Of a stretch of 13,156 nt of DNA, positions 1-6,931 are shown one piece after another (the stretch's first letter is position 1; every line of letters begins with the position of its first letter). The stretch is taken from contig CAOJLW010000035.1 of NCBI GenBank assembly GCA_948438565.1, forward strand, positions 1-13,156. Reading direction: 5' to 3'. The position numbers and the translations under genes were made by a program. The DNA is from an uncultured Lachnospiraceae bacterium (GTDB taxonomy: Bacteria > Bacillota > Clostridia > Lachnospirales > Lachnospiraceae). The notes beneath the pieces were generated by a model. The model did not search any database and was not told the DNA's origin. It saw nothing but the letters and a program-made list of their open reading frames with translations.

Positions 1-2
1 CC

Positions 3-578
3 GCTAAATTTTTTGCTACCGCGTTTCGTAACGCAAGGCTGACAGAAGCGGTCAATCAGCTTTTAAACGAACGGGACGGATTGATGCTTGGCATCTGCAA
101 CGGATTTCAGGCTTTGATTAAACTGGGATTGGCGCCTTACGGAGAAATCAGGGAACAAAGGCAGGATTCTCCGACCCTGACTTATAATACGATTGGACGT
201 CATATCAGTAAAATGGTCTATACAAAAGTGGTTACGAACCAGTCGCCGTGGCTTTCCGGGGCAAAAGTCGGAGAAGTGTATTGTAATCCGGCGTCTCATG
301 GGGAAGGGCGTTTTGTGGCTCCGAAAGAATGGCTGGATCGGTTGTTTGCCAATGGGCAGGTGGCAACGCAATATGTCAATGAATGCGGGCAGCCGACCAT
401 GGATGAGGAATGGAATGTCAACGGTTCTTATGCCGCAATTGAGGGGATTACGAGTCCGGATGGGCGTGTGCTTGGAAAAATGGCTCATGTGGAACGTCGT
501 GGAGAATCCGTTGCGATCAATATTTATGGCGAACAGGATATGAAACTGTTTGAATCGGGGGTACGGTATTTCCAATAA
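3..578 (+). CDS. purL: Phosphoribosylformylglycinamidine synthase, C-terminal glutaminase part (partial)
   Basis: The gene enters from the left edge; about 191 C-terminal residues remain. PurL makes FGAM from FGAR, ATP and glutamine in de novo purine synthesis in the cytosol. The visible part is the class I glutamine amidotransferase domain, which releases ammonia from glutamine. The nucleophile elbow LGICNGFQ has its cysteine at bases 96-98. A conserved SHGEGRF motif follows, and the catalytic His-x-Glu pair lies in AHVERRGE (His 486-488, Glu 492-494). In the large single-chain PurL this domain is fused to the synthase. In PurQ it stands alone, but a separate PurQ would normally have its cysteine about 85 residues from the start. 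The open upstream frame matching the large form (AKFFATAFRN, then RDGLMLGICNGFQ) favours the fused type, though the synthase part is outside the window. It converges on nagA. No plus-strand terminator is obvious. Confidence 0.93.
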   Translation, partial: AKFFATAFRNARLTEAVNQLLNERDGLMLGICNGFQALIKLGLAPYGEIREQRQDSPTLTYNTIGRHISKMVYTKVVTNQSPWLSGAKVGEVYCNPASHGEGRFVAPKEWLDRLFANGQVATQYVNECGQPTMDEEWNVNGSYAAIEGITSPDGRVLGKMAHVERRGESVAINIYGEQDMKLFESGVRYFQ

Positions 579-599
579 TAAGATTGGTTGAGATTATAA

Positions 600-654
600 G
601 AAAAACCGTCTGTCGACAGACCAGGGCATAGGCCGGTGGCTGTTGGCAGACGGT
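600..654 (-). terminator. Candidate rho-independent terminator of nagA
   Basis: Read on the minus strand, just past the nagA stop, ACCGTCTG (647-654) can pair with CAGACGGT (605-612), followed directly by a T run (TTTTT). Inside the large loop lies a 14-base perfect palindrome, GTCTGTCGACAGAC (609-622), which can form a tighter competing hairpin before GGTTTTT. The plus strand lacks a T run here, so the signal serves nagA rather than purL. Confidence 0.6.
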
Positions 655-669
655 ATGATTAGGAGGTTG

Positions 670-1800
670 CTAGGATACGACGATGCCGTGTGAAATGACG
701 GTTTTTAAGTCTAAGGTTTTTTGATCCAAAAGCAGCAGATCGGCATATTTGCCAATAGTTATGCTGCCGTATGCGCCGTCCTCGCCAATGGCGCGTGCTG
801 GATTGATGGTAGCGCATTTGATCGCGCTTTCCAGTGGTATTTCCATTTTTTGTATTGCTGTTTTCATGCAGTCCATCAGGTTGGTGGCCGATCCGGCGAT
901 GGTGCCGTCTTCTAAAGTGGCCCGGCAGTCTTTGACTTTGACAGCCAGTCCACCGAGCGAGTAGTCGCCGTTTGGCATTCCGGTCGCCATCATGCTGTCG
1001 CTGATTAAGATCATCCGATCATCGGTAAACATGGCAAAGGCAGTCCGGACGGCGGATGGATCGATGTGGATACCGTCGCAGATGATTTCCGGCGTCACTT
1101 TTTTGTTGTCAAATCCGGCGCCAATGAGAGCGGGTTTCCGGTGAGTAAACGGCGGCATAGCGTTAAATAGGTGTGTGATATGGCTGGCTCCGGCCAGGAA
1201 AGCCTCTTTGGCGGTTTCATAGTCGCAGTCGGTATGTCCGATTGAAATGCGTACTTTAGAAGAGAATTGCCGGATAAAATCCATAGCATGGTCCGTTTCA
1301 GGCGCAAGCGTCGTCAGCTTTACCAGGCCGTCCGCAGCCTGTAGCAGGGCGTCGAAAATTTCTGCGTCGGGTACGGCGATATATTTGGGATTTTGCGCCC
1401 CTTTTTTGCTCATAGCAATAAACGGACCTTCCAAATTGATGCCGCAAAGTCTTGATGTTTTTCCCGGCTGCCAGGAGTCGCGGTAGGATACGGCATTTTT
1501 GCAAATAGCGATCAGATCGTCTTTGGACAGGGTCATTGAGGCCGGACAGATCGAAGTTACGCCGCATTTTAATTCATATTCCGCTATAGCCTGTAAGGCT
1601 TCCGGCGTAGCGTCGCAGAAATCATGACCGACGCAGCCATGGAAATGAATGTCCATCAGTCCAGGGATGAGATAGCAGCCGCTTCCGTCTAAAACGGTAG
1701 CGTCAGAAGAGGCGTCTGCAATACGATCCCCTTCTATATAAATGTCTTTTGCTACAAAGCGGCTTTCATCTGTAAATACCAGTGCATTTTTAATAATCAT
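670..1800 (-). CDS. nagA: N-acetylglucosamine-6-phosphate deacetylase
   Basis: NagA hydrolyses GlcNAc-6-P to glucosamine-6-P and acetate in the cytosol, the first committed step of GlcNAc use and of cell-wall amino-sugar recycling. The 376-residue protein is full length for this amidohydrolase-fold family. Visible metal and active-site residues are the HxH pair His52/His54 (DIHFHG), Glu124 (NLEGPF), His189 (IGHTD), His210 (THLFNAM) and the catalytic Asp268 (ISDSM). The start at 1800 is chosen because GGAGG (1808-1812 on the complementary strand) sits 8 bases upstream. An in-frame ATG at 1815 overlaps that site and is unlikely. Its promoter lies in the spacer shared with the divergent GH112 phosphorylase, which suggests joint use of GlcNAc-containing sugars. 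No nagB is present in the window. Confidence 0.96.
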   Translation of the reverse strand: MIIKNALVFTDESRFVAKDIYIEGDRIADASSDATVLDGSGCYLIPGLMDIHFHGCVGHDFCDATPEALQAIAEYELKCGVTSICPASMTLSKDDLIAICKNAVSYRDSWQPGKTSRLCGINLEGPFIAMSKKGAQNPKYIAVPDAEIFDALLQAADGLVKLTTLAPETDHAMDFIRQFSSKVRISIGHTDCDYETAKEAFLAGASHITHLFNAMPPFTHRKPALIGAGFDNKKVTPEIICDGIHIDPSAVRTAFAMFTDDRMILISDSMMATGMPNGDYSLGGLAVKVKDCRATLEDGTIAGSATNLMDCMKTAIQKMEIPLESAIKCATINPARAIGEDGAYGSITIGKYADLLLLDQKTLDLKTVISHGIVVS

Positions 1801-1823
1801 AACCAATACCTCCATATTTTTTG

Positions 1824-1839
1824 ATAATAAATTTATTAT
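1824..1839. promoter_or_regulatory. 16-base A/T palindrome overlapping the nagA -10 box (candidate operator)
   Basis: ATAATAAATTTATTAT reads identically on both strands and covers five bases of the nagA -10 element plus the expected transcription start. A dimeric regulator could bind here, but the sequence is pure A/T in an A/T-rich spacer, so chance is a real alternative. Confidence 0.35.
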
Positions 1840-1863
1840 ACGTTTTTTTTATGAAAATCACAA
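1835..1863 (-). promoter_or_regulatory. Predicted sigma-A promoter of nagA
   Basis: On the minus strand TTGTGA (1858-1863) and TATAAT (1835-1840) are separated by exactly 17 bases. The -10 box ends about 34 bases before the nagA start, leaving a short leader with the ribosome-binding site. Confidence 0.65.
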
Positions 1864-1911
1864 TCGAAACTTTGGAAAAGATAAATAATTTGTTTAGATT
1901 TTAAAAAACTC

Positions 1912-1940
1912 TTGCATACACCTGTACAGATAGCTATACT
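1912..1940 (+). promoter_or_regulatory. Predicted sigma-A promoter of the GH112 phosphorylase gene
   Basis: TTGCAT (1912-1917) and TATACT (1935-1940) are separated by 17 bases. Transcription would begin near 1947, giving a leader of about 26 bases that contains AGGAGG (1961-1966). Confidence 0.7.
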
Positions 1941-1972
1941 TAACATATTATAAGATTAAGAGGAGGTTGTTT

Positions 1973-4132
1973 ATGGAACAAAAGGGAAGGTTAACGCTGC
2001 CAACCGATACGGATATGGTGGAGGAAACAATCCGGCTCAAAGAGTTATTGGGCGCGGACGCATTGCGGGACTGCGACGGAACCACAATGCCGGATGCGTT
2101 GCTTTCACAGGACGCAAAGAAATACGCCACATATTATACAACTAGGAAAGATAATGAGTGGGCAGAAGCAAATCCAGAGGAAATTCAGCAGGAATATCTG
2201 ATTAGCGATCGTGTAGTGGCGCGTGGGGACACTGTACGGATTAAGCTGATGCAGGGATTTCATACAGAACAATTAAAAGTAAATACGCTAGACGATCCAA
2301 AGCGTTGGTGGGAAGTGATAGATCGTACGACCGGAGAAGTGGTGCCGCCCGAACAGTGGGAATTTGACGAGGAGTCCGGAGAAGTAGAAGCCGCTGCAAT
2401 TCCTTATCATCAATATACTGTGAGTTTTTTGGCGTTTTTAATCTGGGATCCGGTGCATATGTTCAATTTTATTACCAATGATTGGAAGGATGCGCCGCAT
2501 CAGATGACCTTTGACGTGCGCCAGCCTAAGACGCAGCAGTATGTTAAAGATAAATTAAAAAAATGGTGTGAGGACAATCCGGAGATTAACGTAGTCCGGT
2601 TTACTACGTTTTTCCATCAGTTTACGTTGACTTTTGATGAGCGGAAGCGTGAAAAATACGTAGACTGGTTCGGCTATAGCGCAAGCGTCAGTCCTTATAT
2701 TTTAGAGCAGTTTGAAAAGTGGGCAGGTTATAAATTCCGGCCGGAGTATATTGTAGACGAGGGATATCATAATTCTTCCTTCCGGGTGCCAAGCAAAGAA
2801 TTTAGGGATTATGTCAAATTTCAGCAGATAGAGGTCAGCAAGCTGGCCAAGGAGCTAGTGGATATTGTACATTCCTATGGCAAGGAAGCCATGATGTTTT
2901 TGGGAGATCATTGGATTGGCACAGAGCCGTTTGGTGAATATTTTGCCAATATTGGCATTGATGCAGTCGTAGGTTCCGTGGGTGACGGCGTTACGTTGCG
3001 CATGATTTCCGATATCAAGGGGGTAAAATATACGGAGGGACGGCTTTTGCCCTATTTCTTCCCGGATGTTTTTTGCGAGGGAGGCGACCCGATTAAAGAA
3101 GCGCAGGAGAACTGGTTAAAGGCAAGGAGAGCCATTTTGCGTTCTCCGTTAGATCGTATCGGCTACGGCGGATATTTAAAGCTTGCGTCCGAATGGGACG
3201 GGTTTATTGACGAAATTCATCATGTGGTGGATGAGTTCCGATTGATTCATGACAATATGAAAGGATGCCGGGCGTATGTCGCTCCGTTTAAAGTCGCTGT
3301 ATTGAGTTGCTGGGGCGCGTTGCGCGGCTGGATGTCCAATCAGGTGCACCATTCTATCTGGCATCGGGAAATTTATTCGTATGTGGGCGTATTGGAATGT
3401 TTGAGCGGTATGCCGTTTGATGTGGAATTCCTGACGTTTGAGGATATCAAACAGGGAATTCCGGAAGATGTCAAAGTAATTATCAATTCTGGGGACGCAG
3501 GCACTTCCTTTAGTGGAGATAAAAATTGGATTGATGAGGAAGTGGTCACTGCAATCCGTGCTTTCGTGGATCAAGGAGGCGGTTTTATCGGGGTTGGCGA
3601 GCCGACGGCATATCAATTCCAGGGAAGGTATTTTCAGCTTAGCGATGTGCTTGGGGTAGATCGGGAAATGGATTTTTCGCTCAGCACAGATAAATATAAC
3701 GAGTTAAGTCCGGAACATTTTATTTTGGAAGACATTACCGGGGCCGTTGATTTTGGCGAAGGCAAGAGCCGGATTTATGCCCAGGGCAATAATTATCAAA
3801 TCCTTTGTATGGACGGCAGATACAGTCAGCTTGTGGTGAATACGTACGGTAACGGACATAGCGTCTATTTTGCGGGATTGCCCTATTCCCCGCAGAACTG
3901 CCGTATCTTGCTACGCGCTATTTATTATGCGGCGGGTATGGAAGGTGAGATGAAGAAATTCTATGTGACGAATGTCGATACGGAAGCGGCAGTCTTTGAG
4001 GGCAATGGGAAAATTGCAGTAATCAATAATGCAAGAGAAGCCAAGGAGACGGATTTGTATATTGACGGCACATTGTATTGCCATTTGGATTTGGAGCCAA
4101 TGGAAATGCGTTGGGTGGATTATCAAGCATAG
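1973..4132 (+). CDS. gnpA: GH112 1,3-beta-galactosyl-N-acetylhexosamine phosphorylase
   Basis: The 719-residue protein matches the GH112 phosphorylases (lacto-N-biose / galacto-N-biose phosphorylase), which split Gal-beta-1,3-GlcNAc or -GalNAc with phosphate into alpha-Gal-1-P and the free N-acetylhexosamine. It has no signal peptide, so it acts in the cytosol on imported disaccharide. Family-typical stretches are LRDCDGT (31-37, with Arg32), VIDRTTGEVVPPEQW (115-129), VVRFTTFF, KEAMMFLGDHWIGTEP and DAVVGSVGDGVTLRMISD. Asp312 in the GDHWIG motif aligns, from memory, with the general acid Asp313 of the Bifidobacterium longum enzyme. The barrel is followed by an alpha/beta domain (AVLSCWG onward) and a C-terminal beta region, as expected. 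ATG 1973 is chosen over TTG 1967, which abuts AGGAGG (1961-1966); the ATG has ideal 6-base spacing. Some family members prefer galactosyl-rhamnose, so exact substrate is uncertain. It is divergent from nagA. Confidence 0.9.
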   Translation: MEQKGRLTLPTDTDMVEETIRLKELLGADALRDCDGTTMPDALLSQDAKKYATYYTTRKDNEWAEANPEEIQQEYLISDRVVARGDTVRIKLMQGFHTEQLKVNTLDDPKRWWEVIDRTTGEVVPPEQWEFDEESGEVEAAAIPYHQYTVSFLAFLIWDPVHMFNFITNDWKDAPHQMTFDVRQPKTQQYVKDKLKKWCEDNPEINVVRFTTFFHQFTLTFDERKREKYVDWFGYSASVSPYILEQFEKWAGYKFRPEYIVDEGYHNSSFRVPSKEFRDYVKFQQIEVSKLAKELVDIVHSYGKEAMMFLGDHWIGTEPFGEYFANIGIDAVVGSVGDGVTLRMISDIKGVKYTEGRLLPYFFPDVFCEGGDPIKEAQENWLKARRAILRSPLDRIGYGGYLKLASEWDGFIDEIHHVVDEFRLIHDNMKGCRAYVAPFKVAVLSCWGALRGWMSNQVHHSIWHREIYSYVGVLECLSGMPFDVEFLTFEDIKQGIPEDVKVIINSGDAGTSFSGDKNWIDEEVVTAIRAFVDQGGGFIGVGEPTAYQFQGRYFQLSDVLGVDREMDFSLSTDKYNELSPEHFILEDITGAVDFGEGKSRIYAQGNNYQILCMDGRYSQLVVNTYGNGHSVYFAGLPYSPQNCRILLRAIYYAAGMEGEMKKFYVTNVDTEAAVFEGNGKIAVINNAREAKETDLYIDGTLYCHLDLEPMEMRWVDYQA

Positions 4133-4140
4133 TGGAAGGG

Positions 4141-4176
4141 CAAAACCCCGGAGATGGATTCTCTGGGGTTTTGTAT
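4141..4176 (+). terminator. Rho-independent terminator after the GH112 gene
   Basis: CAAAACCCC (4141-4149) pairs with GGGGTTTTG (4165-4173) around a 15-base loop, starting 8 bases after the stop codon. The T tract forms part of the stem. Confidence 0.75.
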
Positions 4177-4216
4177 ACTAAGAATCATAGAAAAAAATTT
4201 AGGGGAAGGATGGGGG

Positions 4217-4474
4217 TTCATAAATTTCTATCTTTTATTGGCTACTGTAGTGATTGTGGCTTGCGTAATCTGTAATTGGATATCCAGCAGATTTGGAATT
4301 CCGATGCTGCCGGCTTGCGGGGAGCGGCTTCTATTGTATTTGCCATTATGGCTTCGACGAGTCCGGCAGCGCTGGATCATGATATTTTCCATATTGTGTT
4401 TTTTATTGTTTTGTTTTTAATGGCGGGACGTTGCTTCAGGAAGCGGATGTGCTCGTAATTAAAGAGAATTGCTA
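4217..4474 (+). pseudogene. Relic of an NhaP/CvrA-type cation/proton antiporter (CPA1 family)
   Basis: Two fragments of one membrane antiporter survive in different frames. From about 4220 one frame reads NFYLLLATVVIVAC, then NWISSRFGIPML, the usual first membrane segment of NhaP2-like K+(Na+)/H+ antiporters. At about 4306-4312 the match jumps to another frame with AGLRGAASIVFAIMAS, then HIVFFIVLF (to about 4420), the conserved late GLRGA segment. In family members several hundred residues normally separate these. So an internal deletion of most of the gene, with a frame change, has occurred. The codon where Met is expected (before NFYLLLA) is ATA at 4220-4222, preceded by a purine-rich AGGGGAAGGA, so the start may also be lost. 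Past 4420 family resemblance fades; another frame stays open to a stop at 4472-4474, taken here as the outer limit. This relic occupies most of the 451-base gap between the GH112 gene and the ABC importer. Confidence 0.75.
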
Positions 4475-4484
4475 AAATCCCGGA

Positions 4485-4513
4485 TTGACAGACGGGGGTT
4501 CCTATGTTAGCCT
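4485..4513 (+). promoter_or_regulatory. Candidate promoter of the amino-acid ABC importer
   Basis: A perfect -35 TTGACA (4485-4490) is followed after 17 bases by a weak -10 TAGCCT (4508-4513) that has an extended TGT just upstream. Nearby TATATA is 22 bases away, too far for a normal spacer. The -10 assignment is uncertain. Confidence 0.5.
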
Positions 4514-4545
4514 ATATATGTATTTTAGCATTTTACCAAGGTAAC

Positions 4546-4563
4546 GTGATAATCTATTATCAC
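4546..4563. promoter_or_regulatory. Inverted repeat GTGATAA-TCTA-TTATCAC before the ABC importer genes
   Basis: A perfect 7-base inverted repeat with a 4-base centre lies about 8 bases before the ribosome-binding site and downstream of the candidate promoter. It could be an operator for a dimeric repressor or a leader RNA hairpin. A second small repeat, TTACC-AA-GGTAA (4533-4544), lies just upstream. No T run follows, so it is not a terminator. Confidence 0.45.
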
Positions 4564-4583
4564 AAAAAATGAGGAGGAACAAT

Positions 4584-5369
4584 ATGAAAAAATTAGTTGC
4601 ATCAGTTCTATTGATTGGCTTGGCAGTTTCCATGGCGGCTTGTGGAAAGACAAAAGAAGGCGGCAGTGACGACGGCGCCTTTACCGTAGGATTTGATCAG
4701 GATTTTCCGCCGTTTGGCTATGTAGGGGACGACGGGGAATTTACCGGTTTTGATATTGAAATGGCAACGGAGTGCGGCAAACGTATGGGCAAGGAAGTAA
4801 AGCTTCAGCCGATTGACTGGGACGCAAAGGATATGGAGCTTGAGTCAGGAACCATTGACTGTATCTGGAATGGCTTTACGATGAATGGCCGTGAAGATCA
4901 GTATACATGGAGCGATTCTTATATGGACAATACCCAAGTGGTCATTACCAAAAAAGATTCGGGTATTCAGACATTAGCGGATTTGGCGGGCAAAGTCGTG
5001 GAAGTGCAAAAAGAATCGTCTGCACAGTCGGCCTTAGAAGATGAAGATCATACAGAATTATTGACTTCTTTTGGGGATTTTTTGCAGGTTGCTGAATACA
5101 ATACGGCGTTTATGGATTTGGAATCCGGCGCGGTCGACGCGATTGCAATTGATATTGGCGTGGCTAATTTCCAGTTGGAAGGCAAAGAGGATGAATATGT
5201 GATTCTGGAGGAAGTGATTTCTTCCGAACAGTATGCCGTCGGCTTTTTAAAAGGTAATGAAGAACTGCGTGATGAAGTGCAGAGCACGCTGATGGAGATG
5301 GTAGAGGACGGTACATTTGCGGAGATTTCAGAGAAATATTTTGGATATGATGTATGCACTTTAAAATAA
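4584..5369 (+). CDS. Polar amino-acid ABC transporter substrate-binding lipoprotein
   Basis: This 261-residue extracellular binding protein belongs to solute-binding family 3. It captures an amino acid outside the cell and delivers it to the membrane permease encoded next. A lipoprotein signal is clear: MKK, a hydrophobic stretch and VSMAAC with the lipid-attached Cys20. The mature domain begins at FTVGFDQDFPPFGY and shows the two-lobe pattern GEFTGFDIEMA, ESGTIDCIWNGFTMNGRED (Arg103 expected to hold the ligand carboxylate) and ESGAVDAIAIDIGVA (Asp190 expected near the ligand amino group). ATG 4584 is used because GAGGAGG (4571-4577) lies 6 bases upstream and the lipoprotein signal starts there; the upstream ATG at 4569 overlaps that site. 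The ligand cannot be read from sequence alone; glutamine, histidine, cystine and arginine binders all look similar. Confidence 0.92.
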   Translation: MKKLVASVLLIGLAVSMAACGKTKEGGSDDGAFTVGFDQDFPPFGYVGDDGEFTGFDIEMATECGKRMGKEVKLQPIDWDAKDMELESGTIDCIWNGFTMNGREDQYTWSDSYMDNTQVVITKKDSGIQTLADLAGKVVEVQKESSAQSALEDEDHTELLTSFGDFLQVAEYNTAFMDLESGAVDAIAIDIGVANFQLEGKEDEYVILEEVISSEQYAVGFLKGNEELRDEVQSTLMEMVEDGTFAEISEKYFGYDVCTLK

Positions 5370-5423
5370 GCGGAGATAATTCCTGAGTAAATGGCGCGGC
5401 GGGTATGCCGTTTGGAGGTTCGG

Positions 5424-6074
5424 ATGAGTGTAGAGGTTATGATACAGCAGCTTGCAGGGGGCATGGCCAAGACGATTATGATTTTTGTGCTGACATTGTT
5501 GTTTTCCCTGCCGCTGGGACTTGTGATTTCCTTTGGAAGGATGTCAAAAAACGTGTTGATCCGTGGGATAACAAAAGCCTATATTTCCATTATGCGTGGG
5601 ACGCCGCTCATGTTGCAGCTTTTGGTGGTTTATTTTGGCCCTTATTACATATTTGGCGTCAATATTTCCCATGGATACCGCGCCTATGCGGTGGTGATTG
5701 CATTTGCCATTAATTATGCGGCGTATTTTGCAGAGATTTACCGTGGAGGGATTGAATCCATGTCCAAGGGCCAGTATGAGGCGGCAAAGGTTTTGGGTTA
5801 TACAAAAGCGCAGACTTTTTTTAAAATTATACTCCCGCAAGTGATTAAGCGGATCCTTCCGTCGGTCACCAACGAAGTGATTACACTGGTAAAAGATACG
5901 TCGTTGGCATTTTCGATTGCCTATGTGGAGATGTTTACTACGGCCAAGGCGATTGCCGCTTCACAAAAGAGTATGGCTCCATTAGCAGCGGCAGCTATCT
6001 TTTATTATATATTCAATTTTCTGGTAGCGGCAGTGATGGAATTGTGGGAGAAGAAGCTTGGGTATTATAGTTAG
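5424..6074 (+). CDS. Polar amino-acid ABC transporter permease
   Basis: This 216-residue inner-membrane subunit of the HisMQ/GlnP type would form a dimeric channel for the amino acid delivered by the upstream lipoprotein. Hydrophobic segments occur at about 17-37, 62-82, 87-105 and 187-206. The cytoplasmic EAA loop, which docks on the ATPase, is at about 117-139 (QYEAAKVLGYTKAQ, then LPQ). RGTPLMLQL (58-66) is the usual conserved N-terminal motif. GGAGG at 5414-5418 lies 5 bases before ATG 5424. An ATG at 5391 would add eleven Arg-rich residues but has only a poorly spaced GGAG, so it is not preferred. The gap to the binding-protein gene is 54 bases without a terminator. The ATPase gene starts 12 bases after the stop. 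Confidence 0.92.
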   Translation: MSVEVMIQQLAGGMAKTIMIFVLTLLFSLPLGLVISFGRMSKNVLIRGITKAYISIMRGTPLMLQLLVVYFGPYYIFGVNISHGYRAYAVVIAFAINYAAYFAEIYRGGIESMSKGQYEAAKVLGYTKAQTFFKIILPQVIKRILPSVTNEVITLVKDTSLAFSIAYVEMFTTAKAIAASQKSMAPLAAAAIFYYIFNFLVAAVMELWEKKLGYYS

Positions 6075-6086
6075 GAGGCTACCGGA

Positions 6087-6851
6087 ATGAAACTGTTTGA
6101 AATGAATCATGTGAAAAAGAGTTTTGACGGGAATATTGTCCTAAAGAACATCAGTCTGTCCGTACAAGAGGGGGAGGTCGTAGCGATTATTGGCCCCTCA
6201 GGTTCCGGAAAATCCACGCTTTTACGTTGCGCCACTTTATTGGAGACAATGGATGACGGGGATCTGTATTATCTTGGAGAACCGGCTGCAAAAAGTGAAG
6301 GCGGTCATGCGATATATGCCCCCAATGCGGAATTAAAAAAGATTGAGCGGCAGTTTGGTTTGGTGTTCCAGAATTTTAATCTGTTTCCGCATTACTCTGT
6401 TATGAAAAATATTATGGATGCGCCTATCCATGTCCAGAAACGGGATAGAGCCGAAGTGCAAAAAGAAGCGGAGGCGTTGCTTCAGAAGATGGGGTTAAGC
6501 GACAGAGCGGATTATTATCCCTGTCAGCTTTCCGGCGGGCAGCAGCAGAGGGTGTCGATTGCAAGAGCCTTGGCGATGAAACCAAAAATCCTTTTTTTTG
6601 ATGAGCCGACTTCCGCGCTGGATCCGGAATTGACAGGCGAGATTTTAAAGGTTATAACCGAACTGGCAAAAGAGAAGATGACGATGGTGATTGTAACGCA
6701 CGAGATGAATTTTGCCAAGGATGTGTCAGACAGGATGATCTTTATGGATCAGGGCGTAATCGTAGAGGAGCTTTCTCCGGAAGAGCTTTTTGCATCGACC
6801 AATCAGCGCACCAAGGAATTCCTCGGGAAGTATCATATACTCAATCATTAA
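6087..6851 (+). CDS. Polar amino-acid ABC transporter ATP-binding protein
   Basis: This 254-residue cytosolic ATPase powers the importer encoded by the two preceding genes. All motor elements are present: Walker A GPSGSGKST (36-44), Q-loop Gln95 in FQNFNLFPH, signature LSGGQQQR (148-155), Walker B ILFFDE (168-173), D-loop SALDPE and switch His205 in VTHEM. The segment around 68-85 (SEGGHAIYAPNAEL) lengthens the antiparallel-beta subdomain, as in several Firmicute amino-acid ATPases. AGGAGG (6073-6078) overlaps the permease stop codon region and is 8 bases from the ATG, consistent with coupled expression. Family GlnQ/HisP; the substrate is set by the binding protein. Confidence 0.95.
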   Translation: MKLFEMNHVKKSFDGNIVLKNISLSVQEGEVVAIIGPSGSGKSTLLRCATLLETMDDGDLYYLGEPAAKSEGGHAIYAPNAELKKIERQFGLVFQNFNLFPHYSVMKNIMDAPIHVQKRDRAEVQKEAEALLQKMGLSDRADYYPCQLSGGQQQRVSIARALAMKPKILFFDEPTSALDPELTGEILKVITELAKEKMTMVIVTHEMNFAKDVSDRMIFMDQGVIVEELSPEELFASTNQRTKEFLGKYHILNH

Positions 6852-6895
6852 AAGATTCGGACAAAGGAGAAGGTATATTTTAAAGGAGTTGGGGT

Positions 6896-6913
6896 ATGGA
6901 TAATAGAAAGTAA
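6896..6913 (+). other. Five-codon reading frame with its own ribosome-binding site, upstream of ldh
   Basis: ATG-GAT-AAT-AGA-AAG-TAA (MDNRK) is preceded by AAGGAG (6883-6888) at 7 bases. It sits 18 bases before the ldh start and resembles the true ldh initiation region (GGAGG, then an ATGGATAA). It could be a leader peptide, a duplicated start region, or chance. Confidence 0.25.
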
Positions 6914-6931
6914 AATTTTGGAGGTGATAAT

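Noticed and set aside
63..575. Long minus-strand open frame opposite purL
   Set aside because: It lies antisense to a clearly conserved glutaminase domain, and its translation resembles no family I know.
1841..1911. Possible CcpA (cre) site in the nagA/GH112 spacer
   Set aside because: TGAAAATCACAATCGAAAC does not match the cre pattern well enough to claim.
3176..3616. Minus-strand frame of 146 codons inside the GH112 gene
   Set aside because: The plus strand is conserved GH112 sequence throughout; no ribosome-binding site or family resemblance on the minus strand.
4475..4583. Possible T-box or amino-acid riboswitch in the importer leader
   Set aside because: The leader is too short, no T-box consensus is seen, and no terminator/antiterminator pair is present; only small inverted repeats are supported.
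5391..5423. Earlier permease start at 5391 and a short CGGC/GCCG hairpin next to it
   Set aside because: The ribosome-binding site at 5414-5418 fits the ATG at 5424, and the hairpin stem is only four base pairs.
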